Part shown: piece after piece, positions 28,877 through 33,223 of the stretch
How the letters are laid out: each line of letters starts with the position of its first letter
Numbering within the stretch: the first letter of the stretch is position 1
DNA from: Draconibacterium sp.
GTDB taxonomy: Bacteria; Bacteroidota; Bacteroidia; Bacteroidales; Prolixibacteraceae
DNA length: 33,223 nt
Assembly: GCA_030595485.1 (NCBI GenBank)
Contig: JAUVDE010000002.1
Location: 1-33,223 of the forward strand
Reading direction: 5' to 3'
The notes under the pieces: generated by a model
What the model was told of the DNA's origin: nothing
The model's input: only the letters and a program-made list of their open reading frames with translations
The model's database searches: none
Program-made: the position numbers and the translations under genes

Positions 28877-29284
28877 ATGTTAAACGTTACTTGTGCTTTA
28901 ATTATTAAAAACAACAAAGTTTTGATTACCCAAAATGGTCCCGAATCAGACCATGCTTTTCAATGGGAATTTCCGGGAGGAAAAAATAAAAAAGGTGAAT
29001 CGGATGAAGCATGTATTATTCGCGAAATTTATGAAGAACTTGAATTAATTATTAAACTAATAGAGCGAATGCACTCAGTTGAGCATGATTATGGAATCAA
29101 AAAAGTTCGACTCATGCCGTTTATTTGTAATATTTCTGGCGGCAACTTAAAACTCAATAATCATATTAATAAGAAATGGTTGAGCTTTGAAAAACTATAC
29201 AAAATAGATTTTTCGGATGCTGATAAAAGATTAATTCAACTTACGAAGAACAGAGAAATATTAAAAGAATATACCCGGAAATAA
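28877..29284 (+). CDS. NUDIX hydrolase (8-oxo-dGTP diphosphatase-like)
   Basis: 135 aa; Nudix box WEFPGGKNKKGESDEACIIREIYEELEL. Confidence 0.92.
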   Translation: MLNVTCALIIKNNKVLITQNGPESDHAFQWEFPGGKNKKGESDEACIIREIYEELELIIKLIERMHSVEHDYGIKKVRLMPFICNISGGNLKLNNHINKKWLSFEKLYKIDFSDADKRLIQLTKNREILKEYTRK

Positions 29285-29764
29285 AAAAATTACACCCGAC
29301 AAAACTCCTGCCCAGGCAATAATTGATAAAATCATATACCAAACAATGTGTTTTTTATGGGCATAATATCTGTTGGCAAGGAATGCGCCAATGGGAATGG
29401 TTAAAATAACAGGTGTTGCAAGAATTATTCCCCAAAAACCATAGGTACTTTTAACATGAACTAAAAAGCGGCTGTGCTTCGAAAAGACTCTAAACTGCCT
29501 TTTACTATTGCGGGTTTTACAGTAACAAGCATATCTGTATTTTAAACTCGCTGGGACTAATTTACAAAGATGTGGCCATAGAAAACGGAATCCACGCAAC
29601 AAGGGTTTGCTGAGGTAAAAGAAAAACAAAAACCCTCCAATACCGCCAAACAAAACGGCAAAAATGGCATATTTATAATCCACACCAATTATCATGGCAT
29701 AAGGCAGCGTTAAAATGTATTTTACCGATGCCAATAAAACAATATGTAGTAATTTCAGAAACAC
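29261..29764 (-). CDS. Hypothetical multi-pass membrane protein
   Basis: 167 aa with several hydrophobic segments (YAIFAVLFGGIGGFLFFFYLSKP, GFWGIILATPVILTIPIGAFLANRYY, MILSIIAWAGVLSGVIFLFPG); 3' end overlaps the convergent NUDIX gene by 24 nt. Confidence 0.7.
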   Translation of the reverse strand: MFLKLLHIVLLASVKYILTLPYAMIIGVDYKYAIFAVLFGGIGGFLFFFYLSKPLLRGFRFLWPHLCKLVPASLKYRYACYCKTRNSKRQFRVFSKHSRFLVHVKSTYGFWGIILATPVILTIPIGAFLANRYYAHKKHIVWYMILSIIAWAGVLSGVIFLFPGIFF

Positions 29765-30045
29765 AATATGCCCTTATAAGCTTCTTTAAAACGCACTAAA
29801 AGCTTCAAAGGTTACAGTTATCTCTGCTAAAAAAGGTTAAGTTTTTTGCTGATGGTTATTTCAAAATCAAGTAATACCAAATACATGTTAAAATGATTGA
29901 TGAAAAAATTGAAATATTTTTTTCTTGTTCGAAGCAAAAACTATTTTCATAGCCTTAGTTACGAAACTATTTTTCAATGAAGAAGAAGGAAAAAAGAACC
30001 GATTTTTATCGCTCATTTTGATAAGCTTTTGGTGTAAATACCTAC

Positions 30046-30996
30046 TTAATTCACAACATTAATTGGTTTTCCTTCAACAAAAGCTTTTAAATTAGAACCT
30101 GCAATTTGAATTAAACGCTGGCGAGCCTCAAAAGTAGCCCAAGCAATGTGTGGTGTAATAAAACAGTTTTTTGCTGTCGGTAAAGGATTATTAGCAGCGG
30201 CGGGCTCAACACTTAATACATCCAAACCGGCACCGACAATTTGCCCTGCGTTTAAAGCTTCTGCCAAGTCTTGTTCATTAATAAGTGGCCCTCGCCCAGT
30301 GTTAATTAAAAAAGCACTCGGCTTCATTTTGGCTATGGCTGCTTTATTAATAAAACCTTTATTCTCATCAGTTAAAGGACAGTTAATACTTACAAAATCA
30401 CTTTCAGATAAAAGTGTATCCAAATCAACCTGTACAGCATCAAGTTTGGTGTCCTTTTTACTTCTGTTGTTAAAAACAACTTGCATACCCAATGCCAAGG
30501 CTATTTTAGCAACGGCCTGCCCTATTTGTCCAAATCCAATAATACCCAATGTTTTGCCGGCCAGTTCAGTTTGCGGGGTAAGCCAATAAGCAAAATCCTT
30601 ACTTTTGGCCCACTCACCTTTAGATACCGAATTGGCATGACCCGAAATATTCTGAGCAAAATGTAAAATATGAGAAAATACCATTTGAGCTACCGACTGC
30701 GTACTATAAGCCGGAATATTACACACCGCAATCCCCGCTTTTTTTGCAGCAAGGGTGTCGACCACATTAAATCCGGTGGCTAAAACTCCAATAAACTTTA
30801 ACTTGGGCAAACAGGCCATCAGTTCTTTCGATATAAGCACCTTATTGGTGAAAATAACCTCTGCATTAGTCACTCTTTCCAAGGTTTCTTCGGGTAAAGT
30901 TCTGTCGTAAATTTTACACTCACCAAATTTTTCAATTTCGCTCCAACTTAGGTCGCCCGGATTTAAGGTATAACCATCCAGAATTACAATCTTCAT
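30046..30996 (-). CDS. D-2-hydroxyacid dehydrogenase (glycerate dehydrogenase-like)
   Basis: 316 aa; LGIIGFGQIGQAVAKIALALGMQVVFNNRS, LINTGRGPLINEQDLAEALNAGQIVGAGLDVLSVEP, CFITPHIAWAT. Confidence 0.93.
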   Translation of the reverse strand: MKIVILDGYTLNPGDLSWSEIEKFGECKIYDRTLPEETLERVTNAEVIFTNKVLISKELMACLPKLKFIGVLATGFNVVDTLAAKKAGIAVCNIPAYSTQSVAQMVFSHILHFAQNISGHANSVSKGEWAKSKDFAYWLTPQTELAGKTLGIIGFGQIGQAVAKIALALGMQVVFNNRSKKDTKLDAVQVDLDTLLSESDFVSINCPLTDENKGFINKAAIAKMKPSAFLINTGRGPLINEQDLAEALNAGQIVGAGLDVLSVEPAAANNPLPTAKNCFITPHIAWATFEARQRLIQIAGSNLKAFVEGKPINVVN

Positions 30997-31164
30997 AGTA
31001 GGGTATTTTGCTTTTAGTTCTATTTGTCACCAAAAATAATGAAATCGCTGGATTATTTAATTGCTACGAAAAAACTATCTTTAGCCAACTGTTTATTACA
31101 ACCATTATCAGATAGAATACGCTTCTTTAAATACCACAAAAAATATTTTTGTAATTGTGAATTT

Positions 31165-33223
31165 ATGAGTACAGAATTAAAAAGCACTGAAGATTTGCAA
31201 CACGAAATAAGTAGACTGAAAAATCGCATTGCAAAACTGGAAAAAGCGGAAAAGCAAAGTGGCAAAACCCTTAAAAAAATATTTCATGTAGCACCAGCAG
31301 GGATTGGCATGTTGTGCGATCGTATTTTTGTTGAAACCAATCCGCTAGTAAGTGATATCACCGGATATTCGCACGATGAGCTGATTGGAAAAAGCAGCCG
31401 TATATTGTATCAGAACGATGCTGAATACAATCATGTGGGTATTGAAAAATACAAACAGATTGAAGAATTTGGCACCGGAACTCTGGAAACTATCTGGAAA
31501 AGAAAAAATGGCGAGTTGGTCGATATTTTATTATCATCGACACCCCTTGACCAAACTGACCTACAAAAAGGAGTAATTTTTACTGCCTTAGATATAACCG
31601 AACGAAAACTAGTAAAGGATAATATTCAAAGTTCGGAAGAACGTTTAAAGATAATTTTTGAATATGCGCCTGATGCTATTTTCTTGTGCGACTTAAAAGG
31701 AAATATTGTTGATGGAAATCTAGCTGCCGAGAAACTTGTTGATCAAAAAAAAGAAGAACTGATAGGCAAAAGCTTATTAAAGCTTCCCTTGATTCGCAAA
31801 CGAGATTTTGGTCGATTAACGAAAGTATTAGCTCAAAATGCATTAGGGATTAAAACCAGCCCCGACAATTTTAAAATTAAAGCCATCACCGGAAAAATGA
31901 CTGAGATTGAGGTAACAACCTATCCTATTCGCATTAACAAGCAGTCACTTGTTCTGGGAATAGCACGCGATTTAACCGATAGGATGCGTGCTGAAGAGTT
32001 GAAAAAAGAAAATGAGCAACGCCTCGCTTTTCATTTCAACCAAACACCACTTGCTGCCATCGAATGGGATTTAGATTTTAAAGTAAAACGCTGGAACTCT
32101 TCGGCAGAACGAATTTTTGGATTTACTAAAGAAGAAGCCATTGGTCAACATGCATCCTTAATTATCCCTAAAACTGCTATGAATAGTGTTGACCAGGCTT
32201 GGATGGAGGCAACCTCGCGGCAAGGAACCGGTAGAAATACCAATGAAAATTATTGCAAAAATGGTGATATCATTTCTTGCGAATGGCATAACACACCGCT
32301 AATTAACGAAGAGGGTGAAGTAATTGCAGTAGCCTCGTTTGCCCTCGATGTTACTGAACGAATACGTTCTGCAGAAATTCAGAAAGTAGTCTACAATATA
32401 TCGAACGCTGCCAATACCACCGATAATCTGAATAAACTAATTAGTCAGATTCAGGGAGAACTTGGTTCGATTATCGATACCACCAATTTTTTTATTGCTT
32501 TATACGATAAAGAAACCGATTCGCTTTCGCTACCATTTTTTGCTGATGAAAAAGATCAGTTTACAACATTTCCGGCTGGTAAATCGCTAACGGCTCATGT
32601 TATTCGGAACAAAAAACCATTGTTGGCGAATAAACAAACCATTAAGGAACTAGAAGCGAAAGGTGAAATTGAGGAAATTGGATCCAATTCGGAAGTTTGG
32701 TTAGGTGTCCCGCTTGCAATAGAAGGCGAAGTTATTGGAGTTTTGGCTGTTCAGAGTTACACTAACCCAAATGCATACAGCGAAGCAGATAAGAAAATGC
32801 TAAAATTCGTTTCCGACCAAATTAGTCTATCTATTCATCGGAAAAACTCGGAGCTTAAAATAACCCAGGCTTTGGAAAAAGCAACAGAGTCGGATCGTCT
32901 AAAATCGGCATTTTTGGCAAATATGAGCCACGAAATTCGCACCCCAATGAATGGAATATTAGGCTTTGCGAACCTGCTTAAAAATGAGGGTATAACTGAT
33001 AAAGACCGACTTCAATACATCTCAATCATCGAAAAAAGTGGGAAACGAATGTTGGGTATCATCAACGATTTAATCGACATTTCTAAAATTGAATCGGGAA
33101 TGACAGAACTTATCATTTCCGATTTCAATCTAAATAATTCGCTCGAATATGTTTTCTCCTTTTTTAAACCCGAAGCTGAAGCAAAAGGTATCGAGTTATC
33201 GTATACCACAGGCCTGAAGATTA
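31165..33223 (+). CDS. Multi-PAS + GAF sensor histidine kinase, C-terminus beyond window
   Basis: Open frame from MSTELKSTEDLQHEISRLKNRIAKLEK; PAS repeats (AGIGMLCDRIFVETNPLVSDITGYSHDELIGKS; DAIFLCDLKGNIVDGN; FKVKRWNSSAERIFGFTKEEAIGQ), GAF-like region, H-box FLANMSHEIRTPMNGILGF. In-frame upstream ATG at 31039 is an alternative start. Confidence 0.92.
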   Translation, partial: MSTELKSTEDLQHEISRLKNRIAKLEKAEKQSGKTLKKIFHVAPAGIGMLCDRIFVETNPLVSDITGYSHDELIGKSSRILYQNDAEYNHVGIEKYKQIEEFGTGTLETIWKRKNGELVDILLSSTPLDQTDLQKGVIFTALDITERKLVKDNIQSSEERLKIIFEYAPDAIFLCDLKGNIVDGNLAAEKLVDQKKEELIGKSLLKLPLIRKRDFGRLTKVLAQNALGIKTSPDNFKIKAITGKMTEIEVTTYPIRINKQSLVLGIARDLTDRMRAEELKKENEQRLAFHFNQTPLAAIEWDLDFKVKRWNSSAERIFGFTKEEAIGQHASLIIPKTAMNSVDQAWMEATSRQGTGRNTNENYCKNGDIISCEWHNTPLINEEGEVIAVASFALDVTERIRSAEIQKVVYNISNAANTTDNLNKLISQIQGELGSIIDTTNFFIALYDKETDSLSLPFFADEKDQFTTFPAGKSLTAHVIRNKKPLLANKQTIKELEAKGEIEEIGSNSEVWLGVPLAIEGEVIGVLAVQSYTNPNAYSEADKKMLKFVSDQISLSIHRKNSELKITQALEKATESDRLKSAFLANMSHEIRTPMNGILGFANLLKNEGITDKDRLQYISIIEKSGKRMLGIINDLIDISKIESGMTELIISDFNLNNSLEYVFSFFKPEAEAKGIELSYTTGLKI

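Noticed and set aside
30146-30589. 147 aa plus-strand ORF
   Set aside because: Antisense to the D-2-hydroxyacid dehydrogenase CDS.
31039-31164. In-frame N-terminal extension of the histidine kinase from ATG 31039
   Set aside because: Sequence is not domain-like and Cys/Lys-rich; start at 31165 followed by a coiled coil looks more natural, though not proven.
1-33223. CRISPR array, rRNA operon, intact phage or intact IS element
   Set aside because: No regular spacer-repeat array, rRNA-like sequence, structural phage genes or complete transposase seen by eye.

Overview
The window looks like a Bacteroidetes/Bacteroidia chromosome segment: AT-rich, with a few TAnnTTTG-type -7 motifs and familiar Bacteroidetes gene neighbourhoods. 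Most of it is core housekeeping and envelope genes. In order: an RND efflux pump pair (minus strand), nadB-nadC-coaX, an envelope module (outer-membrane protein, TPR protein, lptC, CBS/CorC membrane protein, PpiD-type PPIase), radC, a tightly overlapping four-gene cassette (deacetylase, FemAB/GNAT, deacetylase, GNAT), upp, a ferredoxin-NADP reductase-like gene divergent from a flavodoxin, trmN6, a large DUF2723 membrane protein, a HEAT-like protein, a NUDIX hydrolase, a membrane protein, a D-2-hydroxyacid dehydrogenase, and a partial multi-PAS/GAF histidine kinase. The anomalous region is ~23.1-24.9 kb. It holds a truncated TIGR02757-family gene next to a complete inverted homologue, a decayed ThiF/E1-like C-terminal fragment with an in-frame stop and its own terminator, an IS30-type transposase N-terminal fragment fused to it, and 12-bp-spaced repeats just 3' of tRNA-Gln. 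I read this as the scar of a mobile/defence island; that is inference. The flavodoxin gene also appears to carry a -1 frameshift. No intact, clearly novel system was found. The best candidates for follow-up are the deacetylase/acyltransferase cassette and the tRNA-Gln scar.
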